Source: REEB95 sp035275845 (lineage in GTDB: Bacteria; Pseudomonadota; Alphaproteobacteria; ATCC43930; CGMCC-115725). From it: 8,847 bases of DNA. Below are positions 1 through 5,855 of this stretch, one piece after another. The position numbers and the translations under genes were made by a program. Every line of letters begins with the position of its first letter. Within the stretch, counting starts at the first letter, position 1. The notes beneath the pieces were generated by a model that made no database searches, had not been told where the DNA came from, and saw only the letters and a list, made by a program, of their open reading frames with translations. Location of the stretch: assembly GCA_035275845.1 (NCBI GenBank), contig DATEMD010000090.1, positions 1-8,847 on the forward strand, written 5' to 3'.

Positions 1-200
1 GCCGGCCGAAGACGCCGCTCGCGCCGTGCGCCTAACTCAGTGCATTACAATCTCTGGATTTTTGACGCGATTACCCGCCCCTTCGTAACGATGCCGTGAA
101 GTGCGGCGATGGCCCTATGTTGCCGCCAGCCGGTCGCATAGACTTGCGCCGATCCGCGGATTGACACCGCGCGATACCAACTCGATCGAAGGAGGGTGGC
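1..200. other. Leader region without a recognisable gene
   Basis: No open frame here looks like a real protein; the frames that cross it are low-complexity shadows. The region runs into the CHRD gene and should hold its promoter, but I cannot assign one with confidence. A TTGACG at 62-67 has only a poor -10 match downstream. A TTGACA at 161-166 is a perfect -35 hexamer, but its -10 would fall on the ribosome binding site. A plus-strand frame ending in TAA at 33-35 could be the end of a gene to the left, but ten codons are too few to judge. Confidence 0.5.
189..195 (+). promoter_or_regulatory. Strong Shine-Dalgarno site of the CHRD gene
   Basis: AAGGAGG, a full match to the anti-Shine-Dalgarno sequence, lies five bases before the ATG at 201. 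It fixes the start at the first of two adjacent ATG codons (201 and 204), although use of the second cannot be excluded. Confidence 0.8.
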
Positions 201-659
201 ATGATGCGTGTAGTTTCTCGGCGGATTGTCCTTGCGCTCGCGGCGCTCGCCTGCGTCGCTTGGGCCGGAACGGCGACCGCCGCGCCCGTGAAAATCAAGG
301 TGCAGTTAACCGGCGCGGAACAAACTCCGCCGGTCATGACGAAAGGCAAAGGCGTCGCGAGCCTGACGTGGGATGCGAGCAAGCGCGTGCTGACTTGGAA
401 CGTGACCTATAGCGGCCTGTCGAGCGACGCGACGATGTCGCATTTCCACAACGGCGCGAATGGCGCCAAGTGCGGCGGCCCCGTCGTAATCTGGATCACC
501 AAGAAGGGGAGCCCGGTGAAGAGCCCGATCACCGGCAAGGCGACGCTAACGCCGGAACAGGCGCAGCAGCTCGAAGCCGGTGGCTGGTACATCAACGTGC
601 ACAGCACCGATCATCCGGCCGGCGAGATATGCGGCCAGGTGGTTGTGCCGAAGAGCTGA
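201..659 (+). CDS. Exported CHRD-domain protein
   Basis: This is a 152-residue protein with an N-terminal signal peptide: basic residues (RVVSRR) followed by a hydrophobic stretch to about residue 24, with cleavage likely near the TATAA at 24-28. The mature part is essentially one CHRD domain (residues 32-148). Typical features are LTGAEQTPPV near its start, an SHFHNGA segment at 80-86 and the closing WYINVHSTDHPAGEICGQV at 129-147. Cys91 and Cys144 could form a disulfide in the periplasm. CHRD domains were named from the animal protein chordin and are common in bacterial secreted proteins, where their function is mostly unknown; an adhesive or structural role is often supposed. The gene stands alone on the plus strand and converges with the cytochrome b gene, with seven bases between the stop codons. 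Family assignment is firm, function is not. Confidence 0.9.
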   Translation: MMRVVSRRIVLALAALACVAWAGTATAAPVKIKVQLTGAEQTPPVMTKGKGVASLTWDASKRVLTWNVTYSGLSSDATMSHFHNGANGAKCGGPVVIWITKKGSPVKSPITGKATLTPEQAQQLEAGGWYINVHSTDHPAGEICGQVVVPKS

Positions 660-666
660 GGCGCGT

Positions 667-1317
667 TTAGAGGAAATTGATCAGCACGGTGACCGCAAGA
701 AGGCTGCCGCCTAAGACCAGGAGAGCGCGCAGCGGTCCGGCCAATGCCGGCGCCCGCATCTCCGGCGGCAGCATCTTGCGGCCCGTCACCATCGGCAGCA
801 CCAGGTTCTGGCCTTTGGCCATCCGATAGACGGCGACCGCGATGACGTGCAACGTCACCGCGGCAAGCAAAATCCACCATAAATAAGTATGCAGCGCGTC
901 GATCAGATTGCTGATCGGCGCCGGAACGGACTCGGTCAACGGCCCTTCCACGGCGACGTCGTTGTTGATGTAGAGGCCGCTCAAGCTTTCGCCGAGCAAC
1001 AGCGCGAGCAACACCAGCACCATCCAGCCGCCGGCCGGATTATGGCCGCGCTGGCGATCAGGCTCGCGGCGGAAGAGATGCGCCAGATGCGCAAACGCGG
1101 CGCGCGGCGAAGCGAGAAAGCCGGCGAAGCGCGCGGTCTCGCTGCCGAAAAATCCCCAGAGCAGGCGGAAGATGACGAGCGCGAGCAGCGCGGTGCCGAC
1201 CCAGACGTGCCAGTCCATCCGGTTGAACCGCCACGTCGCGTAAGCGGCGGCGACCAGGATAGCGGCGAGCCAATGGAAGATGCGCGTCGGCGCGTCCCAG
1301 ATCACGACCTTGCGCAT
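667..1317 (-). CDS. Cytochrome b561-type di-heme membrane protein
   Basis: This 216-residue integral membrane protein belongs to the bacterial cytochrome b561 / Ni-Fe-hydrogenase cytochrome b type. Hydrophobic segments lie at about 13-31, 38-58, 95-115, 144-165 and 193-214. Histidines are placed as expected for two b hemes: His15 in the opening TRIFHW, His37 at the start of helix 2, and His143 and His157 in and before helix 4. The GHNPAGGWMV motif at 91-100 before helix 3 is characteristic of the family. Such proteins move electrons between the quinone pool and a periplasmic partner, often a c-type cytochrome or an oxidoreductase. No such known partner is present; the gene upstream on the same strand, 88 bases away, encodes an exported protein of unknown function. 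The fifth C-terminal helix goes beyond the four-helix core. The ATG at 1317 is preceded by a G-rich stretch that can serve as ribosome binding site. Gene symbol left open because the subfamily is uncertain. Confidence 0.88.
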   Translation of the reverse strand: MRKVVIWDAPTRIFHWLAAILVAAAYATWRFNRMDWHVWVGTALLALVIFRLLWGFFGSETARFAGFLASPRAAFAHLAHLFRREPDRQRGHNPAGGWMVLVLLALLLGESLSGLYINNDVAVEGPLTESVPAPISNLIDALHTYLWWILLAAVTLHVIAVAVYRMAKGQNLVLPMVTGRKMLPPEMRAPALAGPLRALLVLGGSLLAVTVLINFL

Positions 1318-1327
1318 GGCCCCACCC

Positions 1328-1368
1328 CCGTGCCGACGGCGATCTTAGCGCCACCGGCAACGGCACGG
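1328..1368 (-). promoter_or_regulatory. Inverted repeat just before the cytochrome b start
   Basis: A perfect 8-base inverted repeat has arms CCGTGCCG (1328-1335) and CGGCACGG (1361-1368), with 25 bases between. A smaller stem GGCG/CGCC (1338-1341, 1349-1352) sits inside the loop. Read on the minus strand, the structure ends 10 bases before the ATG of the cytochrome gene and abuts the G-rich presumed ribosome binding site. No T-run follows, so it does not look like a terminator. It could be an RNA hairpin that affects translation, an operator, or chance in GC-rich DNA. Confidence 0.35.
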
Positions 1369-1405
1369 CCAATCACGAGTCCGCAATCGGCGGCGGCGCT
1401 TTGGT

Positions 1406-2026
1406 CTAGAGGTGGACCTGATGGCAGCCGGGAACCGGTGGGCCGTGATAATCGACGCCACCCGGCAGCGTCGGATGCAGCACGTCGCCGCAGCGCACAT
1501 GGGCGCCCCGGCGGTCGGCCGCTAAGGAGCGCTTGATGTAATAGTCGACCTGGCGCAATTCGGCGACGCATTGCTGGTCGGATGTCGCCTGCTGCGCGGC
1601 GGCGAGATGCTGCTTGGCGGCGTCGGTGTTGGGACCAGGCTTGAGCTTGGTGTTGACGAAATCCGCCGCCTTGGGCAGTTGCGCGCAGGTGATTTGCGAC
1701 TGTGCCTGGGCCTTCGGCTGCGATTGGGGCGGCTGCGATTGAGGCTGCGCCTTCGCGGCGGCGCGCCGATCGGCCGCCATCGAGCGTTTGGCGTAATAAT
1801 CGACCTTGCGCAACTCGGCGACACATTGCCGGTCTGACGTCGCATGCTGCGCGGCTTCGAGATGCCGCTTGGCGGCGTCGGTATTCGGACCGGGCTGGAG
1901 CTTGGTGTTGACGAATTCGGCCGCCTTGGGCAACTGCGCGCAGGTGATCTGCGACTGTGACTGCGCGTGTGCCAAAGCTGGTGCAAGCACCAGGCCGGCG
2001 GCAAGCGCCGCGACTATCATCCGCAT
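1406..2026 (-). CDS. Exported protein with two tandem 64-residue repeats and a His/Cys-rich tail
   Basis: I do not recognise the family. From the ATG at 2026 the protein has 206 residues; a strong AGGGAGGGG ribosome binding site (2032-2040) five bases upstream chooses this start, though the frame stays open further upstream. Residues 1-22 form a signal peptide ending ALAHAQ, so the protein is probably periplasmic. Two repeats follow, residues 25-88 and 110-173, identical at 55 of 64 positions by my alignment. Each begins SQITCAQLPKAA, contains PGPNTDAAK and ATSD.QCVAELR, and ends KRS.AADRR; each has two cysteines that could pair. They are joined by a Gln/Pro-rich linker (89-109). The tail (174-206) holds His176, Cys179, His184, His194, Cys201, His202 and His205, which suggests metal binding or disulfides. 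There is no CXXCH heme c motif. It lies 86 bases after iorB and 88 bases before the cytochrome b gene, same strand; a link to that cytochrome is a guess. Confidence 0.8.
   Translation of the reverse strand: MRMIVAALAAGLVLAPALAHAQSQSQITCAQLPKAAEFVNTKLQPGPNTDAAKRHLEAAQHATSDRQCVAELRKVDYYAKRSMAADRRAAAKAQPQSQPPQSQPKAQAQSQITCAQLPKAADFVNTKLKPGPNTDAAKQHLAAAQQATSDQQCVAELRQVDYYIKRSLAADRRGAHVRCGDVLHPTLPGGVDYHGPPVPGCHQVHL
1508..1699 (-). repeat. Second copy of the 64-codon intragenic repeat
   Basis: This encodes residues 110-173 of the duplicated-repeat protein. Aligned by hand with the copy at 1763-1954 there are no gaps and 29 mismatches in 192 bases (about 85% identity). Nine codons change the amino acid and 17 differ silently. 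Four basic residues of the first copy (Arg54, His61, Arg66, Lys74) are Gln here, and one Gln of the first copy (Gln44) is Lys. Confidence 0.85.
1763..1954 (-). repeat. First copy of the 64-codon intragenic repeat
   Basis: This encodes residues 25-88 of the duplicated-repeat protein, directly after the signal peptide. The partner copy lies at 1508-1699, exactly 255 bases away, so the unit with its linker is 85 codons long. Confidence 0.85.
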
Positions 2027-2031
2027 CGGAA

Positions 2032-2040
2032 CCCCTCCCT
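2032..2040 (-). promoter_or_regulatory. Shine-Dalgarno site that fixes the start of the repeat protein
   Basis: AGGGAGGGG on the minus strand, five bases before the ATG at 2026. The frame is open for nearly 600 bases further upstream, across the end of iorB, so this site and the signal peptide right after it decide the start. A second ATG two codons later (2020) is possible. Confidence 0.75.
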
Positions 2041-2112
2041 CGCGCGCGAAATCGCACGAATGACGATGCGATAACGCCCAATCGCGGCGTAATTGCGGCG
2101 AAGCGGAACGGT

Positions 2113-3648
2113 TCATTCGGCGGCTTGGAGCACCGTTCGCTTTTCGATATCGGCGAGCGTCGCGGTGAAGCGGACGCCATCTGGATCGGCGAGCGCGGCG
2201 GCGCGCGCATTCGCCACAGCATCGGCAGCGACTGCGACCGGCAGCCGCCGCGCCAGCGCCGGCCGCACCACGTGCTCGAAGATGGCGCGATAATTCGCCA
2301 TGCCGTGCTTCCAGGTGTCGCCATAGCCCTTGATCAGGTTGGCGCATTCGGCGATCTCGAACGCGAGATGCGGCGACAGCGAAGCGGCATCGGCGATCGC
2401 CGTGAGCCAGGTTTCGATCTCGCGCTGCTCGGCCTGGAAGCGGTGTGTCTTCCGGCGATAACGCCGCAGCGAGGCAAGCGCCATGAGGCGCAGATAGCCC
2501 GCGACCGTGTGCGTCTTGATGCGCATGCCCCAATGGACGCGACCGAGCCAGCCGCGCCGCTCGGCGAGCGCCAAGATCGGCCGCGCCAGCGCCGGCGGCA
2601 GGATCGAGCACAGCTCATCGATGCCGGGCTTGAAATATTCGACGACCCGGACGGGATCGCCGGCCGTGGCGCCAAGTTCGGCGCGGATGCGCGCGAGCCG
2701 CGCCGGGTCGGATTTGACCTGCGCGACGCGGATCACATCCTCGAACGACATCCGCAGCGCCAGATGCCGTGCCGCCGCTTGCGCCAGCTTGCCGCCCGCA
2801 CCGGCGGTGGCGTCAATCGCGGCCGCACGTTTGACGCGCTCGACATAGTCCCACGCATAATCGGCGTCTTGATACTGCGCGAGGCGGCGGATTCCTTCGA
2901 CAGCGATCGGCCGGACGGAGTCAGGCAATGTTGCGGCTTCGCGTTCGACCGCCGCCAGATCGGCCGCGCCGGAGCGCCAGCGTTTCGCTGGCTGCCGCGG
3001 CGTTGCGGACTGACCACGCTGCGCCGCCGCCAGTCCGGCGCGAAAGCCGCGCAAATTGGCGTCTGCCGCGCGGCCGCCTTCGGCGATCACCGCCTCGTAG
3101 GTCTCGACCGGAATCGTCAGCATGCCGGTGCCGGCGAGCGCACCGAGCATGACGGCGTTGACCATCGCGTTGGACTCGTGCGCCAGCACCTCAAGATCGA
3201 GAAGCAGGCTGGCGCGCGCGTGACGCGCGACGAGCTCGATCAGCCGTGCGTCGTCGAGCCGGCCGTCCGCCATCGCCATTTTCTCGGGCATGATGTAGCT
3301 GCGCGCCAGCGACGCGACGACATGCGTGCGGTCGGGCGTGACGAAGCCGAGCGCGATCTGCCGCGTCGCCTCGGCCAGCTCGGTCGCCAGCAGCAGATCG
3401 ACGTCGCCGATACCGGGCATCAGCGCCATTACCGGCCGCTTTCCGCCGAGTTCGGACGCCGGCACCGGCATGATCTCGAGATAATAGGTGGTTGCGCCGG
3501 TGCGCTGCGCGACGCCGGGGATCGAGGTGCTTTGCGCCGGAAAGCCGCAACGCGCGGCGGCCGCGACGATCCATTGGCTGAGCACGCCGCCGCCCTCGCC
3601 GCCGAGCGCCGCGATCAGGATCGACAGCGGACGGACTTCCGCGGTCAT
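2113..3648 (-). CDS. iorB: Indolepyruvate ferredoxin oxidoreductase beta subunit, long form
   Basis: The product is the partner of IorA in the oxidative decarboxylation of indolepyruvate and similar aryl-2-oxoacids to the acyl-CoA and CO2, with ferredoxin as electron acceptor. From the ATG at 3648 it has 511 residues. Residues 8-210 form the gamma-type domain of 2-oxoacid:ferredoxin oxidoreductases, with the glycine-rich loop GGEGGGVLSQW at 16-26 and VAQRTGATTYYLE at 47-58. A variable linker (about 211-225) leads to a 280-residue C-terminal region, which has no counterpart in the roughly 200-residue archaeal IorB. That region contains LIKGYGDTWKHGMANY near residue 440 and matches what I remember of the DUF6537-type extension in bacterial long forms; its role is unknown to me. 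The start codon overlaps the iorA stop (ATGA, 3645-3648), indicating translational coupling and equal synthesis. A longer frame to 3798 exists but would run 50 arginine-rich codons into iorA and is not credible. Confidence 0.9.
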   Translation of the reverse strand: MTAEVRPLSILIAALGGEGGGVLSQWIVAAAARCGFPAQSTSIPGVAQRTGATTYYLEIMPVPASELGGKRPVMALMPGIGDVDLLLATELAEATRQIALGFVTPDRTHVVASLARSYIMPEKMAMADGRLDDARLIELVARHARASLLLDLEVLAHESNAMVNAVMLGALAGTGMLTIPVETYEAVIAEGGRAADANLRGFRAGLAAAQRGQSATPRQPAKRWRSGAADLAAVEREAATLPDSVRPIAVEGIRRLAQYQDADYAWDYVERVKRAAAIDATAGAGGKLAQAAARHLALRMSFEDVIRVAQVKSDPARLARIRAELGATAGDPVRVVEYFKPGIDELCSILPPALARPILALAERRGWLGRVHWGMRIKTHTVAGYLRLMALASLRRYRRKTHRFQAEQREIETWLTAIADAASLSPHLAFEIAECANLIKGYGDTWKHGMANYRAIFEHVVRPALARRLPVAVAADAVANARAAALADPDGVRFTATLADIEKRTVLQAAE

Positions 3649-5786
3649 GCCGACACCGTCCCGGCCGCGCCGCCGAAGCGTGCGATCATGCGCCGGCGGA
3701 TGCGGTCGATAGCGCGATCCCACCACGACGGATTGCGCACGATTTCGGCGCGATAGAAGGACGGGCATAGCACCGCGGCGTGGGCGACCTCGCCGCACAA
3801 GCCGCAGCCGACGCAGCTGTCGACGACGCTCGCCACCGGATCGGTACGCAACGGGTCAGAACTTGGTTTGACCGTGAGCGACGGACAGCCCGACAACCGG
3901 ATGCAGGAATGATCGCCGGTGCAGATCGCATCGTCGACGCCGTAGCGCGTTTTGACCACGCGCCGGCCGGCGGCGAGCCGCGTCGCGTCGCTGGCCCTGA
4001 CGCGCCGCTGGCGCGCGAGCTGGCATTCGCCGTCGGCGATGATGACCTTGAGTCCCTCGGCTTTGGTCGTCATCGCCTGGCGCAGCGTCTTCACCATCGT
4101 CGCGACGCTGTAGCTGCGCACGGTTTTGAGCCAGCGCACGCCAAGCGCCTTGAGCGTGCGTTCGATGTCCATGGTGGCGGCGCCACCCGGCCGGGCGCCC
4201 GCACTGGACGGCAGATATTGCTGGCCGGTCGCCGAGGCATAGCCGTTCTGCATGACGATGAGCACGCCGTCGCCTTGATTGAACAGGCTCGAGGCGACGC
4301 CGGTGATCACGCCGTTGTGCCAGAAGCCGCCGTCGCCCATCACCGAAATCGGCCGTTTGGTCAAATTGGGTCCGACCGCGGCGGCGGCGGCCAGGCTCAT
4401 GCCGTAGCCGAGAATCGAGTTGCCCATGCTGAACGGCGCGAAGGTCGCGAAGGAATGGCAGCCGATGTCGGTGCTGATATGGGCCGGGCCGGTCTCGCGC
4501 TGCAGCAGCTTGAGAGCGCTGAACACCGGCCGCTCGGGACAGCCGGTGCAAAAGGTCGGCGGCCGCGCCGGCAAGTGGCCGACATCGCGCGCGGCCTCGT
4601 CCTTGCGCCCGATCAGTTCGTCGACCGCCTTGACGATAGCGTCGGCGGCGACGCCGGCCGGTCGCGTTTCGGCCAGGAAGGCGGCAAGACCCTTGAGCAT
4701 GATTTCGGCGGTGTATTCGCCCGCCGGCGGCAGGATTCCTTTGCCTTCAACGCGCGTGTTGATGTCGGCGCGGCGCAGGATGACGTTGATCTGCTGCTCG
4801 ATGTAATCGGGATGACCTTCCTCGACGACCAGCACCGTGCGCTTGCCCGCACAGAACTCGCGCACTTCCTCGGGCACCAGCGGATAGACCGCGTTGAGGC
4901 AATAGATCGGAATACGCGATTGGCCCCACAAATCGGCGAGGCCCAGTCGCAACAGCGCGCGCACCAGCACGTTGTAAAGCCCGCCCATGACGACGATGCC
5001 GATCTCGTCCAGATCGCCGGCGAAGATCTCGTTGAGTTTGTGCGCACGGATGAAATCTCGCGCCGCCGGCAGACGCTCTTCGACTTTGAGACGCTCGTGC
5101 ACGAAGGTGACCGGTGGGTGTGACAGGCGGCTGTAGTCGTGCGCCGCCGGCGCGTTGAACCTGTTGAGTGCGGAGTGCGCGCCTGGCCGATTGGCCTTCG
5201 CGGTGAATTCACCGGTCACGTGACAGGCGCGGATACGCAGTTCGAGCATCACCGGCGCGTGGCTCGCCTCGGAGAGTTCGAAGCCTTCCTCGACAGCGCG
5301 CACGATCGACGGCAGGTCGGGCCGCGGATCGAGCAACGGCATGGTGCATTTCATCGCATAGGCGTAGGAGCGTTCCTGGATCACCGAAGCGCCTTCGCCG
5401 TAATCCTCGCCGATGATGACGAGAGCGCCGCCCTTGACGCCGGGCGACGACAAATTCGACAACGCGTCGGCCGCGACGTTGGTGCCAACGATCGACTTCC
5501 AGGTCACCGCGCCGCGGATCGGATAGTTGATCGAGGCCCCAAGCATCGCCGCTGCCGACGCCTCGTTGGTGCACGTCTCGAGATGGACGCCGAGACCGTC
5601 CATGGTCTCCTTCGCGTCGACCAGAACATCGAGCAGATGCGATACCGGCGCGCCCTGATAGCCGCCGACATAGCTCACGCCCGATTGCAGCAAGGCCTTG
5701 GTGACGGCGAGGATGCCTTCGCCCCGGAAAATCTCGCCATCGCCCAATGTGAGCGACTGGACCTCATGCTTGAAGGAGCGCTCCAT
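3645..5786 (-). CDS. iorA: Indolepyruvate ferredoxin oxidoreductase alpha subunit
   Basis: This is the TPP- and iron-sulfur-containing subunit that decarboxylates indolepyruvate (or phenylpyruvate-like acids) to the aryl-acetyl-CoA, reducing ferredoxin; cytoplasmic. It has 713 residues from the ATG at 5786; a TTG one codon earlier is an alternative, and the ribosome binding site is weak for either. The N-terminal pyrimidine-binding half (about 14-200) has GGYQGAPVSHLLD and TNEASAAAMLGAS. The middle part follows, with VVEEGHPDYIEQQ at 320-332. The TPP domain starts at FCTGCPERP (412-420) and has GDG at 484-486 and Asn514 of the TPP/metal motif. The C-terminal ferredoxin-like domain has C622-xx-D-xx-C628-x5-C634-P and C658-xx-C661-xx-C664-x9-C674-P. 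The Asp at 625 replaces the second cysteine of the first motif. The gene overlaps iorB by four bases. No ferredoxin gene is in the window. The true substrate cannot be read from sequence; relatives accept several aryl-pyruvates. Confidence 0.93.
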   Translation of the reverse strand: MERSFKHEVQSLTLGDGEIFRGEGILAVTKALLQSGVSYVGGYQGAPVSHLLDVLVDAKETMDGLGVHLETCTNEASAAAMLGASINYPIRGAVTWKSIVGTNVAADALSNLSSPGVKGGALVIIGEDYGEGASVIQERSYAYAMKCTMPLLDPRPDLPSIVRAVEEGFELSEASHAPVMLELRIRACHVTGEFTAKANRPGAHSALNRFNAPAAHDYSRLSHPPVTFVHERLKVEERLPAARDFIRAHKLNEIFAGDLDEIGIVVMGGLYNVLVRALLRLGLADLWGQSRIPIYCLNAVYPLVPEEVREFCAGKRTVLVVEEGHPDYIEQQINVILRRADINTRVEGKGILPPAGEYTAEIMLKGLAAFLAETRPAGVAADAIVKAVDELIGRKDEAARDVGHLPARPPTFCTGCPERPVFSALKLLQRETGPAHISTDIGCHSFATFAPFSMGNSILGYGMSLAAAAAVGPNLTKRPISVMGDGGFWHNGVITGVASSLFNQGDGVLIVMQNGYASATGQQYLPSSAGARPGGAATMDIERTLKALGVRWLKTVRSYSVATMVKTLRQAMTTKAEGLKVIIADGECQLARQRRVRASDATRLAAGRRVVKTRYGVDDAICTGDHSCIRLSGCPSLTVKPSSDPLRTDPVASVVDSCVGCGLCGEVAHAAVLCPSFYRAEIVRNPSWWDRAIDRIRRRMIARFGGAAGTVSA

Positions 5787-5839
5787 CAAGCTGGAATCTA
5801 CTCTCGCGCGCGCGGCAACGTCCAGCCGGGGCGGTGAGA

Positions 5840-5854
5840 ACGACGATCCGTCGT
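5840..5854 (-). terminator. Small hairpin after the amidotransferase gene, possible weak terminator
   Basis: ACGACG-ATC-CGTCGT forms a perfect 6-base stem with a three-base loop, one base after the TGA of the amidotransferase gene on the minus strand. It is followed only by TCTC, not a T-run, so intrinsic termination would be weak. It lies 54 bases before the iorA start and could instead be a pause or an RNA-end stabiliser. Confidence 0.25.
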
Positions 5855-5855
5855 G

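Noticed and set aside
161..166. TTGACA as a -35 element of the CHRD gene
   Set aside because: The matching -10 region would be at 184-189, on the edge of the ribosome binding site, and reads GATCGA; no leader would remain.
1406..1507. Heme c binding site in the tail of the repeat protein
   Set aside because: The tail has GCHQVH but no CXXCH; the other Cys is 22 residues away.
1508..1954. CRISPR-like or mobile repeat
   Set aside because: There are only two copies, both in frame within one coding sequence and separated by a coding linker, so it is an intragenic duplication.
2027..2112. Terminator or operator in the iorB-repeat protein gap, with short inverted repeats such as ATCGCA/TGCGAT
   Set aside because: The stems are 5-6 bases with long loops and no T-run; this is expected by chance in such sequence.
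2027..2611. 195-codon extension upstream of the repeat protein
   Set aside because: It lies out of frame within iorB, is Ala/Arg-rich, and would bury the signal peptide; a strong ribosome binding site lies before 2026.
1957..3756. A 599-codon open frame on the plus strand opposite iorB and the repeat protein
   Set aside because: Arg-rich, low-complexity composition and no recognisable motif; it mirrors the GC-rich third codon positions of iorB, which has clear domains.
3649..3798. 50-codon N-terminal extension of IorB
   Set aside because: Basic low-complexity sequence lying inside iorA; the ATGA overlap and the usual family N-terminus support the start at 3648.
3780..5123. A 447-codon open frame on the plus strand opposite iorA
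   Set aside because: Shadow of iorA; no motif, and composition (Arg, Asp, His, Gln excess) typical of antisense frames in GC-rich DNA.
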